64,000 bases of DNA. It comes from Virgibacillus sp. NKC19-16. GTDB taxonomy: Bacteria; Bacillota; Bacilli; Bacillales; Amphibacillaceae. Of the stretch, positions 35,101-43,838 are shown one piece after another (positions within the stretch are counted from its first letter, which is position 1; each line of letters opens with the position of its first letter). The stretch is from the NCBI RefSeq assembly GCF_021560035.1, contig NZ_CP074373.1:2352001-2416000 (forward strand). The letters are read 5' to 3'. A model generated the notes under the pieces. That model saw only the letters and a program-made list of their open reading frames with translations, was not told the origin of the DNA and made no database searches. The position numbers and the translations under genes are program-made.

Positions 35101-35376
35101 ATGAAAAAAAAGGAGAAAAAGAATTACTCCGATTTTTCCAATGTAGATAGTAGAAGAAACACGTTAATTCCGGAAGAATATCCGGAGGGACCGTTTGGAT
35201 CGACTATTCATAAGGATGAAAAAGTAGAAGGGAAGTCAACACCATGGAGAGAGGGTCAAAAACGTGATAGTGCTTTTGTATACCCTGACAGGGATTTGCA
35301 TGATGATCTTCCTAGACAGACCCCAGGTGCGCATCCTCTCCACGATGAGCCAGGCAATCCGAAAGAAAAGGAGTAG
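35101..35376 (+). CDS. Small hydrophilic conserved Bacillaceae protein
   Basis: 91 residues, highly charged, no membrane helix. Segments NYSDFSNVDSRRN, PEEYPEGPFGS, STPWREGQ and DLPRQTPGAHPLHDEPGNP look like a conserved family of cytosolic proteins in Bacillus that I cannot name with certainty. Many Pro, Asp and Glu suggest an unfolded protein. GAAAGGA lies nine bases before the ATG. Confidence 0.6.
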   Translation: MKKKEKKNYSDFSNVDSRRNTLIPEEYPEGPFGSTIHKDEKVEGKSTPWREGQKRDSAFVYPDRDLHDDLPRQTPGAHPLHDEPGNPKEKE

Positions 35377-35399
35377 TAGTTCACAACCGGAACTACTAC
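35373..35399. terminator. Terminator between the small hydrophilic gene and yutD
   Basis: GTAGTAGTTC/GGAACTACTAC stem, followed by CCCTTTCTATTT. It overlaps the stop codon of the upstream gene. Confidence 0.7.
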
Positions 35400-35405
35400 C
35401 CCTTT

Positions 35406-35681
35406 CTATTTATCCACCTTTTTTAAAACAAAATAGGCACAGCCGAAATTACAGTATTCATACAGATAATCGTCTAATGCAGCTATTTTTATATCCGGTG
35501 GTGCTTTCTTATTATGATCATTGTAAAAGCCCTTAAGCCTCAATTGTTCGTAACCCCAATCGCCTACAATATAGTCATATTTGGACAAGATTTCTGAATA
35601 ACGTTCTGTAAAAGCCTCTTCTTCAAATCCATCTTTATTATTCTCGATAATTTCGTAATTTTTTCCATGTAATTCAATCAA
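35406..35681 (-). CDS. yutD: YutD family protein (DUF1027)
   Basis: 91 residues. YIVGDWGYEQLRLKGFYNDH and YLYEYCNFGCAYFVLKK are the hallmark stretches of YutD, with two cysteines in CNFGC. The start is TTG at 35681, eight bases after GAGGTG. In B. subtilis it lies next to yutE; here a small plus-strand gene intervenes. Function unknown. Confidence 0.88.
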   Translation of the reverse strand: MIELHGKNYEIIENNKDGFEEEAFTERYSEILSKYDYIVGDWGYEQLRLKGFYNDHNKKAPPDIKIAALDDYLYEYCNFGCAYFVLKKVDK

Positions 35682-35719
35682 AGCTACTCACCTCGCTTAA
35701 GCTGTCTATAGTTTATCAT

Positions 35720-35760
35720 AATTCATGCACACAGACTAGAAATAATTTCATGCATGAATT
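35720..35760. promoter_or_regulatory. Inverted repeat upstream of the YhcN/YlaJ gene
   Basis: AATTCATGCA (35720-35729) and TGCATGAATT (35751-35760) are perfect inverted repeats 21 bases apart, 55 bases before the next gene. They could be an operator or part of a forespore promoter; no factor is assigned. Confidence 0.4.
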
Positions 35761-35814
35761 GGCGTATCTGTACAGACACTATAAAGGAAAATTGTAACCT
35801 GAAGGAGGGAAATA

Positions 35815-36369
35815 ATGTATTCGAAATTTTTTATATCAGTTGTTTTCATTGTGCTATTTGCACTAGCTGGCTGCGGGGATACGAATAACGCCGGAGATGA
35901 TCCAAATGAGGCTGAACCTTTAAATCCAACCAGAGAACAACAACCACCTGTAAATGAAGAATTAGACGAAAAGATAGGCTACGTTCGATATACAAAGGAT
36001 CAAGTTGATAATGACCGAGAGAGAAATCGTAATATCACATTAGATCGTAATGAAATGGCTAATACGATTACACGCGTTATTTTACGAAATGACGGATTTG
36101 AGGAAGTTGCAACACTTGTTACAGATGAGGAAGTACTCATTGCTTATGAAAAAGATGAAGATATAGATGAAAACAACGCAGCTGACATTGCAAAGAAAAC
36201 AGCAATGTCCATCATGCCGGGATTTTTTGAAGTATATGTTTCAGACAATGAGGTATTAATTGAGGACATAGAAAGCCTGTCTAATTCAACTACTGAAAAT
36301 CGTAATTATGATAATACAATCGACCGGATTATCGAAGAAATGGAAAAATCTCCACAAGGAAACGATTAA
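35815..36369 (+). CDS. yutC: YhcN/YlaJ-family sporulation lipoprotein (YutC-like)
   Basis: 184 residues. Lipoprotein signal with lipobox LAGC (Cys near 20), then an acidic linker and the YhcN/YlaJ domain (about 65-175, IGYVRYTKDQVDND ... NTITRVILRNDGFEEVATLVTDEEVLIAYE). Family members are spore membrane or coat lipoproteins. In B. subtilis the gene in this position between yutD and lipA is yutC, of the same family. Start ATG at 35815 after GGAGGG. lytH follows 40 bases on. Confidence 0.82.
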   Translation: MYSKFFISVVFIVLFALAGCGDTNNAGDDPNEAEPLNPTREQQPPVNEELDEKIGYVRYTKDQVDNDRERNRNITLDRNEMANTITRVILRNDGFEEVATLVTDEEVLIAYEKDEDIDENNAADIAKKTAMSIMPGFFEVYVSDNEVLIEDIESLSNSTTENRNYDNTIDRIIEEMEKSPQGND

Positions 36370-36409
36370 ATCAAAGAAACGTACGTCACCGGTCAGGGGG
36401 TGAAACTAA

Positions 36410-37378
36410 ATGTTCAACAGAAAAATGCTTATCTGTTTAATTATCATGATGACTATGTTCACGTACTCCGGGGCTGCTTTCGCCGAGGAGAAAGATGAGG
36501 ATATTTATGATAAACGAATGGCTCTTTTCAAAAAAACGGAAGCCTTAACTCAAATACCTTGGTATTACTTGGCTGCAATTGATAATTATGAACGGAACAT
36601 ACAGGAGGATCCCGATGACGAACAAGCCATTTCCATTGATATTCCACCTGAGGTCTGGTTTGGTATTGGAAATAGTTCAATGATTAAAGATGAACGGATA
36701 ATTGAATTTTTTAGTGGAAAAGGAAAAGATGGAAATGGCGATCATAAGGCAGACCCAGATAACGCGGAAGATGTGTTGTACACGATGGCCAATATCTTGC
36801 TTGAATACGGACAGACGGAAGATGATATAAAGATTGCCCTGTGGAACCATTACAAAAGGGATCTCACCGTACAAACCATCATGAATACGTCCAAAGTATT
36901 TAAAAAGTTTCAGGATATTAACTTAACAGACCGGAGTTTTCCTGTTGATACCCAATATAATTACAGCTACAACAACACATGGGGGGATAGGCGTGGTTTT
37001 GGCGGCCTGCGGATTCATGAAGGAACAGATATATTTGCAGACTACGGAACACCGGTAAAGTCCACTACCTATGGTGTTGTGGAAATGATGGGATGGAATT
37101 TGTATGGCGGCTGGCGAATTGGCATACGTGATATCTTTAACATCTACCATTATTATGGGCATATGAGCGGATATAATGACGACTTAGAAGTAGGCCAGGT
37201 AGTACAGCCCGGCGATGAACTTGGTGGTGTAGGATCCACTGGTTATGGGCCACCTGGAACTTCCGGAAAATTCCCGCCACATCTGCATTATGGCATGTAC
37301 CAAGATAACGGGGAACGTGAATGGTCATTTGACCCTTATCCTTTTCTACAAAGATGGGAACGAATGGAAAACGAATGA
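36410..37378 (+). CDS. lytH: LytH, sporulation L-Ala-D-Glu endopeptidase (M23)
   Basis: 322 residues. A signal peptide (about 1-24, AFA-E cleavage) precedes an N-terminal helical region. The M23 domain (about 195-310) has HEGTDIFADYGTPV, HYYGHMS and the zinc motif HLHYG. B. subtilis LytH (YunA) trims peptide stems in the spore cortex late in sporulation; length and motifs agree. Start ATG at 36410 after GGGGGTG. Note that lipA, present between yutC and lytH in B. subtilis, is absent here. A strong terminator follows. Confidence 0.9.
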   Translation: MFNRKMLICLIIMMTMFTYSGAAFAEEKDEDIYDKRMALFKKTEALTQIPWYYLAAIDNYERNIQEDPDDEQAISIDIPPEVWFGIGNSSMIKDERIIEFFSGKGKDGNGDHKADPDNAEDVLYTMANILLEYGQTEDDIKIALWNHYKRDLTVQTIMNTSKVFKKFQDINLTDRSFPVDTQYNYSYNNTWGDRRGFGGLRIHEGTDIFADYGTPVKSTTYGVVEMMGWNLYGGWRIGIRDIFNIYHYYGHMSGYNDDLEVGQVVQPGDELGGVGSTGYGPPGTSGKFPPHLHYGMYQDNGEREWSFDPYPFLQRWERMENE

Positions 37379-37379
37379 G

Positions 37380-37416
37380 AAAAAGAGCCTCTACCCACAT
37401 GGTAGAAGCTCTTTTG
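37380..37416. terminator. Terminator between lytH and metS
   Basis: AAAAGAGC...TCTACC/GGTAGA...GCTCTTTT stem with one bulge and TTTT tails. It closes lytH on plus and metPS on minus. Confidence 0.82.
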
Positions 37417-37417
37417 C

Positions 37418-37516
37418 TTATTTTGACTTTTTCACAGCATAGGTAATACTTGCTGCTAACCCACCCCAAATGATTACCATACCAAGGATCATAACAAAAA
37501 TTGCTCCACCGGTCAT
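37418..37516 (-). CDS. metS: MetS, small subunit of an NSS methionine/alanine transporter
   Basis: 32 residues: one helix, MTGGAIFVMILGMVIIWGGL then AASITYAVKKSK. This is the typical MetS sequence (GMVIIWGGLAAS). Its ATG overlaps the stop of the transporter gene (ATGA), so the two subunits are coupled. In Corynebacterium MetS is needed for methionine/alanine uptake by MetP. Easily missed because of its length. Confidence 0.82.
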   Translation of the reverse strand: MTGGAIFVMILGMVIIWGGLAASITYAVKKSK

Positions 37517-39051
37517 TTTATTTTTTCCTCCCTTGATTCAGATTCTTCATTCGACTGCTTTGTTGACTTCCATTTCGTAAATGACATTGCTATACCTACA
37601 ATTAGTGCAGCCGCGGCTACAGCCCAACCACTGTACATAATAAAGGCATCAGGATAACCTTCATAGTTTCCGGTTGGTGTATCAAACTGCTGGAATAAAT
37701 TTCGTGTAAACAATTGATACATCATAAAACCTAAGACAATTGGTGTAATAACGGTTAAGCTGATCGTCCACCAAGAGCCGAGACGAATATCTGAAAATTC
37801 ATTGGCATGTGATTGAAGTCCCTTCAGTTCACGCAAGAACCATGCAATCATTATCACTTCAACTAATCCGAGTAGTGCCACACCGAATTGGTTAATGAAG
37901 TAGTCTACAGCATCCAGGAAGTTTAATCCCCCCTGTGTAGCATACAAAAACGAAATAAGCGCTGCCAATCCACCGCCAAATAATACCGCTTTTCCTCTAG
38001 AAATTTTGAATTTGTCAGCTAAGCCTGCAACATATGTCTCTGTAATTGATATTAACGAAGATAATCCCGCCAGGACCAATGAAGCAAAGAACAGAAATCC
38101 AAACAACTCATTCATAGCCGGGAACTCATTTATAATCTGCGGGAAGACTACAAACGCTAATCCCACACCACCAGCAACCACTTCATCTACAGGTACATTA
38201 GCCTGCATTGCCATAAAACCTAGAACACCGAACACACCAATACCTGCTAGCAACTCAAAGCTCGAGTTTCCAAATCCAACGATAAAAGCGTTATTGGTGA
38301 TGTCGGATTTTTTCGGCAAATAACTGGAATAGGTGATCATAATGGCAAATGCAATGGATAAACTAAAGAAAATCTGTCCATATGCCGCTACCCAAACGTC
38401 TGGTGACAATATACTACTGAAATCAGGTGAAAAGAATGCATTCAACCCTTGCATTGCACCAGGTAATGTTACCGCCCGAATAACGATAATCAAAAAAACA
38501 ATGACTAATGCAGGAATAAATATTCGATTCGCCATTTCGATCCCTTTTTTAACACCTGCAAACAAAACACCTAATACAACAATCCAAACAATAATTAATG
38601 GAATAAGCACACCAGGAACAAAACTTCCTATCTGACCAGCATCAACTAGATTTAAATGTTCATTAAATAAGAATCCTTCTGTATCTGACCCCCAACTTAA
38701 ATTAAGCGAAAAGATGGAGTACGATATTGCCCAGGCAATAATAACAGAGTAATACGTAGAGATTACGAAAGCTACTGCAACGCCCCACCAGCCAACCCAT
38801 TCCGTTTTTTTATTCATCCGTTTAAACGTTAATGGAGCTGATCCGCGGTACTTATGACCCAATGTAAATTCCATAATTAATATGGGAATACCTGCAGTTA
38901 ATAAAGCGAATAAATAAGGAATAAAAAATGCTCCCCCACCATTTGCATAGGCTTCTGCAGGGAATCGCCAAATATTACCAAGACCGACAGCTGACCCGAC
39001 AGCAGCTAAGATAAAACCAGCTCTTGTCCCCCATTGCGAACGTGTTTCCAT
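37513..39051 (-). CDS. metP: Sodium-dependent amino acid transporter (NSS family, MetP-like)
   Basis: 512 residues with about 12 helices. The NSS signature is intact: WGTRAGFILAAVGSAVGLGN then IWRFP in helix 1, GGGAFFIPYL in helix 2 and the Na-site helix GLSSLISITETYVAG. NSS carriers use the Na+ gradient. The overlapping MetS subunit points to methionine and alanine as substrates, as in C. glutamicum MetPS; this is inference from pairing. Start ATG at 39051 after GGGAGGT. I use metP for the NSS gene; it is distinct from the ABC permease further right that some annotators also call MetP. Confidence 0.85.
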   Translation of the reverse strand: METRSQWGTRAGFILAAVGSAVGLGNIWRFPAEAYANGGGAFFIPYLFALLTAGIPILIMEFTLGHKYRGSAPLTFKRMNKKTEWVGWWGVAVAFVISTYYSVIIAWAISYSIFSLNLSWGSDTEGFLFNEHLNLVDAGQIGSFVPGVLIPLIIVWIVVLGVLFAGVKKGIEMANRIFIPALVIVFLIIVIRAVTLPGAMQGLNAFFSPDFSSILSPDVWVAAYGQIFFSLSIAFAIMITYSSYLPKKSDITNNAFIVGFGNSSFELLAGIGVFGVLGFMAMQANVPVDEVVAGGVGLAFVVFPQIINEFPAMNELFGFLFFASLVLAGLSSLISITETYVAGLADKFKISRGKAVLFGGGLAALISFLYATQGGLNFLDAVDYFINQFGVALLGLVEVIMIAWFLRELKGLQSHANEFSDIRLGSWWTISLTVITPIVLGFMMYQLFTRNLFQQFDTPTGNYEGYPDAFIMYSGWAVAAAALIVGIAMSFTKWKSTKQSNEESESREEKIK

Positions 39052-39211
39052 GTAAAGACCTCCCTTTTTAAATTTTTCCCTTGTTATAACTTAGTGTATG
39101 TACAACTATAACAAGGAATGTTTAAATGTTTACTTTTTTCTGTTATTTATTATATAGGTACTTTATGACTATGTCAAAGCAATTTTAATATTATTCTTAT
39201 TATTTTTACTT

Positions 39212-39252
39212 AAAAAGCATTCTTGCATCATGTAGATGCAAGAATGCTTTTT
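39212..39252 (-). terminator. Terminator of the lysW-like gene
   Basis: AAAAAGCATTCTTGCATC/GATGCAAGAATGCTTTTT, an 18-bp perfect stem with a 5-base loop touching the stop codon. Confidence 0.9.
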
Positions 39253-40811
39253 TACGCCTTATTTACTTTTGATTTATTTATAAAACCGATGACTATCCCG
39301 ACACCAATAATAATTATCAAAGTAACAATTAGGGCCAGTACTACTTGATTTGTTAAACCGATAATCAAGTAACCAATGCTTGCTGCGGCTGCCGCTATAA
39401 TGGCATATGGCAATTGTGTTACAACATGATCAATATGGTTGGACCCTGCCCCTGTTGACGAGAGGATCGTTGTATCGGAAATAGGTGTGCAGTGATCGCC
39501 GAATACTGAACCGGCGAGTACCGCAGCTAATGACGGAAGAAGCATATTAATATCTGTAATCGCCGTTACTTCAGCAGCGATTGGCAACATGATTCCGAAT
39601 GTTCCCCAAGATGTGCCTGTGGCGACTGCCATGAGTCCCGCAATAATGAAGAATAGGAACGGCAGCATAGATGCACTTATTGAAGCATCGGTAACAACTT
39701 GCGCTAAAAACTCCCCTGTCTCCAGCGTACCAATGATAGAACCGATCATCCAGGCCAATACTAATATATAAATAGCTGGTATCATTGTTTTTATACCTTC
39801 AATAAATATTTTTAGTGCTTGTGCCCTTGGTTGCTTTTGTTGCAAATGGAATGCGTAAGACGTTAATACTGCTATTAATCCGCCAATGAATAAAGATAAA
39901 TTAACATTCGTATTAGCAAACATCGTTAGTATCGTAACATCACCTTCGCTCGCATTTGCTCCTGTTATAAGCATGGAAGCGACAGTTGCTACAATAAGAA
40001 CGCCAATCGGTACTAATAGGTGGTACACTTTTCCATCATTATGCGCATCTAACGCATCCCCTAAATCACCTGGTACACTATCCTGCTCGGGGTTAAGGAG
40101 CTCACCTTTTTCAACAGCCCTTTCCTCATGCCTGCGCATTGCGCCGATATCCATTTTATAATAAGCTACTAAAAACACAAGGAGGATGGCAGCTAATGCA
40201 TACAGATTTAATGGAATCATTTGAATAAATGCTGTTATCGGTTGAATATCTGTAATCCCATTAACGGCAAACAAACCGCCAAGAATACCTATAATATACG
40301 CGCCCCAGCTCGAAATTGGTGAAAGTACGGTTACTGGAGCCGACGTTGAATCAATAAAATACGCAAGTTTTGCTCTGGAAATCTTATGACGATCTGTTAA
40401 TGGACGAGCAATTTGACCAACAGCAAGACTGTTGAAATAATCATCTATAAAAATAATCAGGCCAAGAACAGGGGTTACAATCTGAGCACCGGTCCTTGTC
40501 TTCACATGCTTTACCATCCATTCACCAAATGCTCTACTCCCGCCGGATGCTTGCAGGAATGCTGTCATAATACCAAGTAATAACAGGAAACTGATAAGTA
40601 GAATATTTCCTGTGTTTAGTGCTCCATCCAAGACAAATATTTCATAAAATACCGTTCCTATTTCTTTTATTGTATCCCAGATCGCAAAATCATGAATAAA
40701 TAATGCGCCAATCAGAATCCCGGCTCCTAGTGAAATCAACACTTTTCTCGTCAATAAAACAAGAATAAGCATAATGACAGCTGGAATAATTGATAAGATG
40801 GTTCCTTCCAT
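39252..40811 (-). CDS. lysW: NhaC-family carrier, probable lysine transporter LysW
   Basis: 519 residues with 12-13 helices, NhaC antiporter superfamily (IIFIDDYFNSLAVGQIARPL; SVFGDHCTPISDTTILSSTG). By sequence alone it would be called a Na+/H+ antiporter. However, it lies behind a lysine riboswitch with a terminator. Published comparative work on the L-box (Rodionov and co-workers) predicted an NhaC-type lysine carrier, LysW, from exactly this association. So lysine uptake is the best guess. Start ATG at 40811 behind GGAGGT; the longer frame runs through the riboswitch and is not translated. Confidence 0.8.
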   Translation of the reverse strand: MEGTILSIIPAVIMLILVLLTRKVLISLGAGILIGALFIHDFAIWDTIKEIGTVFYEIFVLDGALNTGNILLISFLLLLGIMTAFLQASGGSRAFGEWMVKHVKTRTGAQIVTPVLGLIIFIDDYFNSLAVGQIARPLTDRHKISRAKLAYFIDSTSAPVTVLSPISSWGAYIIGILGGLFAVNGITDIQPITAFIQMIPLNLYALAAILLVFLVAYYKMDIGAMRRHEERAVEKGELLNPEQDSVPGDLGDALDAHNDGKVYHLLVPIGVLIVATVASMLITGANASEGDVTILTMFANTNVNLSLFIGGLIAVLTSYAFHLQQKQPRAQALKIFIEGIKTMIPAIYILVLAWMIGSIIGTLETGEFLAQVVTDASISASMLPFLFFIIAGLMAVATGTSWGTFGIMLPIAAEVTAITDINMLLPSLAAVLAGSVFGDHCTPISDTTILSSTGAGSNHIDHVVTQLPYAIIAAAAASIGYLIIGLTNQVVLALIVTLIIIIGVGIVIGFINKSKVNKA

Positions 40812-40885
40812 TACGGTTACCTCCAATATTTTTTGTATGCATGGAGATAAAGTTAAACGGAGCATAATGCCTTTAAAAAAAGCCA

Positions 40886-40923
40886 CAAAAAAAGACAATG
40901 ATAGAAAATAACCTACCATTGTC
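40886..40923 (-). terminator. Terminator of the lysine riboswitch
   Basis: GACAATG...CATTGTC stem followed by seven T on the minus strand, between the aptamer and lysW. Its formation should be favoured when lysine is bound. Confidence 0.82.
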
Positions 40924-40948
40924 CTGCAATATACGTTATCCTCCATTT

Positions 40949-41135
40949 CGATCGATAGTTCTCCATGCAAATTAGCTTAAAAGCATGACAGTACATCTCT
41001 TATTCAGGAGATATACCAGCAATAATAAGTTTGACACTTATTACACTTCGGCAAACAATCCTTTCATCAACAATCACAGGTGTCATTCTCCTGTTGACTA
41101 CTCCTATTATTTGCACCTCTACCTCACCGATCTGA
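40949..41135 (-). ncRNA. Lysine riboswitch (L-box)
   Basis: On the minus strand the conserved core appears in order: GAGGTAGAGGTGC, AGTAGTC, GCCGAAGTG, TTGCTGG, CTGTCA and TGGAGAACTATC. The outer stem P1 can pair AGATCGG...GGTAG with CTATCGATC. It agrees with the lysC leader of B. subtilis at these sites. A terminator and then lysW follow, so lysine should switch the transporter off. Confidence 0.88.
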
Positions 41136-41160
41136 GGTTCATTATTAAACTTGTGATATT

Positions 41161-41189
41161 ATTATACTAAACTTTTATTCATCCTGCAA
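41161..41189 (-). promoter_or_regulatory. Promoter of the lysine riboswitch/lysW transcript
   Basis: TATAAT (41161-41166 on minus) with TTGCAG 17 bases upstream, inside the end of yunB. The start would lie about 20 bases before the L-box. Confidence 0.55.
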
Positions 41190-41951
41190 GTCATCTCTTG
41201 GTATTGCAATCGATGGGTCATCACCATCTCCCCCATAAAATTCGGGAACATCTCCAAGAATTGTGCCTGAGTCAATATGAATTCTTGTACTCACCTCTGT
41301 AACCTCGGTTATAAAAGGGATGACAATCTGCACATCCGCTTCGACCATTAAATAAAGATTGACCAAAGCACCATTTATCCCGAATGGCTCTATTTCATGA
41401 ATGACATCAGTTCTCACACTTCCTGCAAGTTCAAGATTAACAGGAACAGTCGGACCTAAATTGGCAAGGATTGTATTACCGGTTGCTTGCCCTATTGGAA
41501 CATCTACTACAGTCGGATCCAGTTCGACATAGGTTGATTCGTCGTCTTCATCAAGTGGTTCCTCAAGGGGATTGTCAAAGGTAAGTGGCTCCCCTCTATT
41601 CATCCTGTAAAAAAACTCTTCCACCCGATCTGTCGATACCCGATTTATTTCATTTATAACGTTTGAATTCCAACCATATATCGTTACATTTCCTTCATTA
41701 TCTGTGTTAATATCTGCAACCTCTTCAAAATCATAGTCCTCTGAAAATCGAACAGCGGAATTGATGGCACGTGTTGCAAATTCTTCTGTTTTTGTTTCTG
41801 CTATTTCCATTAACGTTGGTGTGATTCCTCTATTAATAAACCATATACTGAAGGATACAACGACAACAAACATAATCATTGTAATAACAAGTAAATTTTT
41901 ACCTGGAGGTGGTGTCTTATTTTTAAGAAATCCCATCCGCTGTCTCAACAT
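41175..41951 (-). CDS. yunB: Sporulation protein YunB
   Basis: 258 residues. One N-terminal helix (about 22-40) follows a basic segment. The extracytoplasmic domain has AVRFSEDYDFEEVADINTDN, PIGQATGNTILANLGPTVPV and a C-terminal STRIHIDSG. B. subtilis YunB is a sigma-E-dependent sporulation protein of this size. Start ATG at 41951 after GGGGGT. It lies downstream of a hairpin that ends yunC. Confidence 0.87.
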   Translation of the reverse strand: MLRQRMGFLKNKTPPPGKNLLVITMIMFVVVVSFSIWFINRGITPTLMEIAETKTEEFATRAINSAVRFSEDYDFEEVADINTDNEGNVTIYGWNSNVINEINRVSTDRVEEFFYRMNRGEPLTFDNPLEEPLDEDDESTYVELDPTVVDVPIGQATGNTILANLGPTVPVNLELAGSVRTDVIHEIEPFGINGALVNLYLMVEADVQIVIPFITEVTEVSTRIHIDSGTILGDVPEFYGGDGDDPSIAIPRDDLQDE

Positions 41952-42014
41952 AAAAACCCCCTTAAAACAAACTTATGCTTGTTTTGAGAGGGTTAGAATT
42001 TAAAATTATTTTTA

Positions 42015-42042
42015 AACAAAAATGCCCCCAACTTGGGAGGCA
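42015..42042 (-). terminator. Terminator of yunC
   Basis: GCCTCCC/GGGGGC-type stem followed by ATTTTTGTTT on the minus strand, nine bases past the yunC stop. Confidence 0.7.
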
Positions 42043-42050
42043 CCTGCAAT

Positions 42051-42362
42051 TTAGGATATTTTAACCAGGGCATCCTTACCGATCATGCCTTCTTCCCAGC
42101 CATATGCTTCCTTTGAAGCATCCGTGATTTTTGCCAGTGGAGCGTTTAGTAATTCATCAATGGTACGTACACCTTCAGCTCGACCGGCGATCACCTCACG
42201 CTTTCTCAATTTCTCATTCTCGTTAAAGAAGTCCACATCCAAAGCCGCACACATAATGTAACCTACATCATTTGAAATCACTAATAAATTTGTCTTCGGC
42301 AATTCTACCTTAACTGCTGTAAAAATAATCCCCTCTACCTCTAACGGATTCACTGTAATCAT
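42051..42362 (-). CDS. yunC: YunC (DUF1805) protein
   Basis: 103 residues. LPKTNLLVISNDVGYIMCAA, LDVDFF and REVIAGRAEGVRTIDELLNA match YunC of B. subtilis closely. The start is ATG at 42362; AAGGAGG lies 13 bases upstream, a rather long gap. Further in-frame codons upstream are not YunC-like. Function unknown. Confidence 0.85.
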   Translation of the reverse strand: MITVNPLEVEGIIFTAVKVELPKTNLLVISNDVGYIMCAALDVDFFNENEKLRKREVIAGRAEGVRTIDELLNAPLAKITDASKEAYGWEEGMIGKDALVKIS

Positions 42363-42422
42363 GAAAATTAAATGCCTCCTTCGTGATGACACTATATGTG
42401 TATGCACAGGTGGGGCAAAGTG

Positions 42423-43826
42423 TCACGATTCATCGCCAAATTTATCCCGCAACGTATCTGCCAGCAAATCCCTCAAAAATTCTGGTAAAAAATAACGCTT
42501 CGTTTCCGATTTAGCTATCTCAGGAAGCAGTCGGCCAAATGTGAATGTATCCGCTGTTGCAACAGCATAAATACGATCAGATTCCAATGGATAACCTTGA
42601 AACGTAACATCTCGAACATATTCTTCTCCAGTCTCATGCATAGCAGTAACCACGTGTAATCCTGAAAATAACATACGTCCAAGAATCTCTCCACGGAAAC
42701 CGAAGCCATTTAACTTCAATTCCATAAAATCCTTCGTAAAGCTTGAGCGAATCACCTCGAGTAACTCATCACCCGACAGCTCAACGACAACCGGATTTAT
42801 TGGATGTGGACAAATACGATGAATGTCCTTATACGTTACATCACCAGCAGGAAGCTGATCTAATAAGAGGCCCGAATTTAACATAGCACAATCCGCCTTC
42901 GTCCAATCCTTTAGCGTATTGGTGAGTTCCTGCATAATCTTGGTATCCTTAAACCATCTTATCTCAATTGGAGAGGTAATGTGAACAACCTTTTCCGCTA
43001 AAATTTCATCCGCTCGTCCCTCAAGTTCAAATAGCTTTTGTTCTGCCTTCATGTCTTTTGCAAGATGGGTGATATCGGTCGTATATGCTTCCTTTTTAAC
43101 AAGTTCTTGACGTTCGTGATCCCATGTTAAAATAACCTCACCAGCAAAGGCACAATGTTTCCCAGCAGCTGTAATCACCGTATTGTTGACATATTCTCCC
43201 GTACGCAGCAGATGATGGGTATGGCCACCAATGATCACATCAATATCTTCAAACCTGCGAGCAATCTCCTGGTCTTCGTTAAGTCCTAAATGGGACAGCA
43301 AAATAATTATATCTGTTGATTTTTTCAGCTGTTCCACATATTTTTCCAGTGTTTTATATGGAGGTTCTACATGCCAGTCAAGCAGTTCATAAAAGGCATT
43401 AAACGGAGCCGTTAAACCAATCACGCCTACTTTCACCCCGCCAACGGACTGAATTTTTACAGTTGGCTGAAGCCAGTCAGGTTCATCGTCATCCATACTG
43501 TGTAAATTAGCGCAAACGACCTGAAATTCGGCATCATCATATAAATGAAAAAGATCATCATGCGCTAATGTGATCCCTTCATTATTGCCAAGTGTCGCTA
43601 AATCATAGCCAACATCATTCATTACCGCAACATTCGCCTTCCCCATAAAGGCTTCCGCTATTGGGTGAACACGATCAACATGATCTCCAATATCGATTAA
43701 CCAGCAGGATTCATTCGCGGCTTCCCTGCTGGCTTTTGCCTCTTTGAAAAAGCCAGCAACACGCGGCCACTGGTCAAAATTACTATGTAAATCATTTGTA
43801 TAATAGAAATAAAGTTTCTCCTGCAT
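42423..43826 (-). CDS. yunD: YunD, 5'-nucleotidase-family metallophosphoesterase
   Basis: 467 residues. The N-terminal metallophosphoesterase has all blocks: YTNDLHSNF, DIGDHVDR, LGNNEG, LLSHLGLNED and GGHTHH. The C-terminal 5'-nucleotidase domain (about 290-440) has the stacking region. No signal peptide is present, so unlike UshA or YfkN it should be cytoplasmic, as for B. subtilis YunD. Substrates probably are nucleotides or related phosphoesters. Start ATG at 43826 after AAGGAG, 12 bases past yunE. Confidence 0.87.
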   Translation of the reverse strand: MQEKLYFYYTNDLHSNFDQWPRVAGFFKEAKASREAANESCWLIDIGDHVDRVHPIAEAFMGKANVAVMNDVGYDLATLGNNEGITLAHDDLFHLYDDAEFQVVCANLHSMDDDEPDWLQPTVKIQSVGGVKVGVIGLTAPFNAFYELLDWHVEPPYKTLEKYVEQLKKSTDIIILLSHLGLNEDQEIARRFEDIDVIIGGHTHHLLRTGEYVNNTVITAAGKHCAFAGEVILTWDHERQELVKKEAYTTDITHLAKDMKAEQKLFELEGRADEILAEKVVHITSPIEIRWFKDTKIMQELTNTLKDWTKADCAMLNSGLLLDQLPAGDVTYKDIHRICPHPINPVVVELSGDELLEVIRSSFTKDFMELKLNGFGFRGEILGRMLFSGLHVVTAMHETGEEYVRDVTFQGYPLESDRIYAVATADTFTFGRLLPEIAKSETKRYFLPEFLRDLLADTLRDKFGDES

Positions 43827-43838
43827 ATGTCATACTCC

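Noticed and set aside
40812-40970. N-terminal extension of the NhaC-type carrier
   Set aside because: It would translate the terminator and the end of the lysine riboswitch; the ribosome site supports ATG at 40811.
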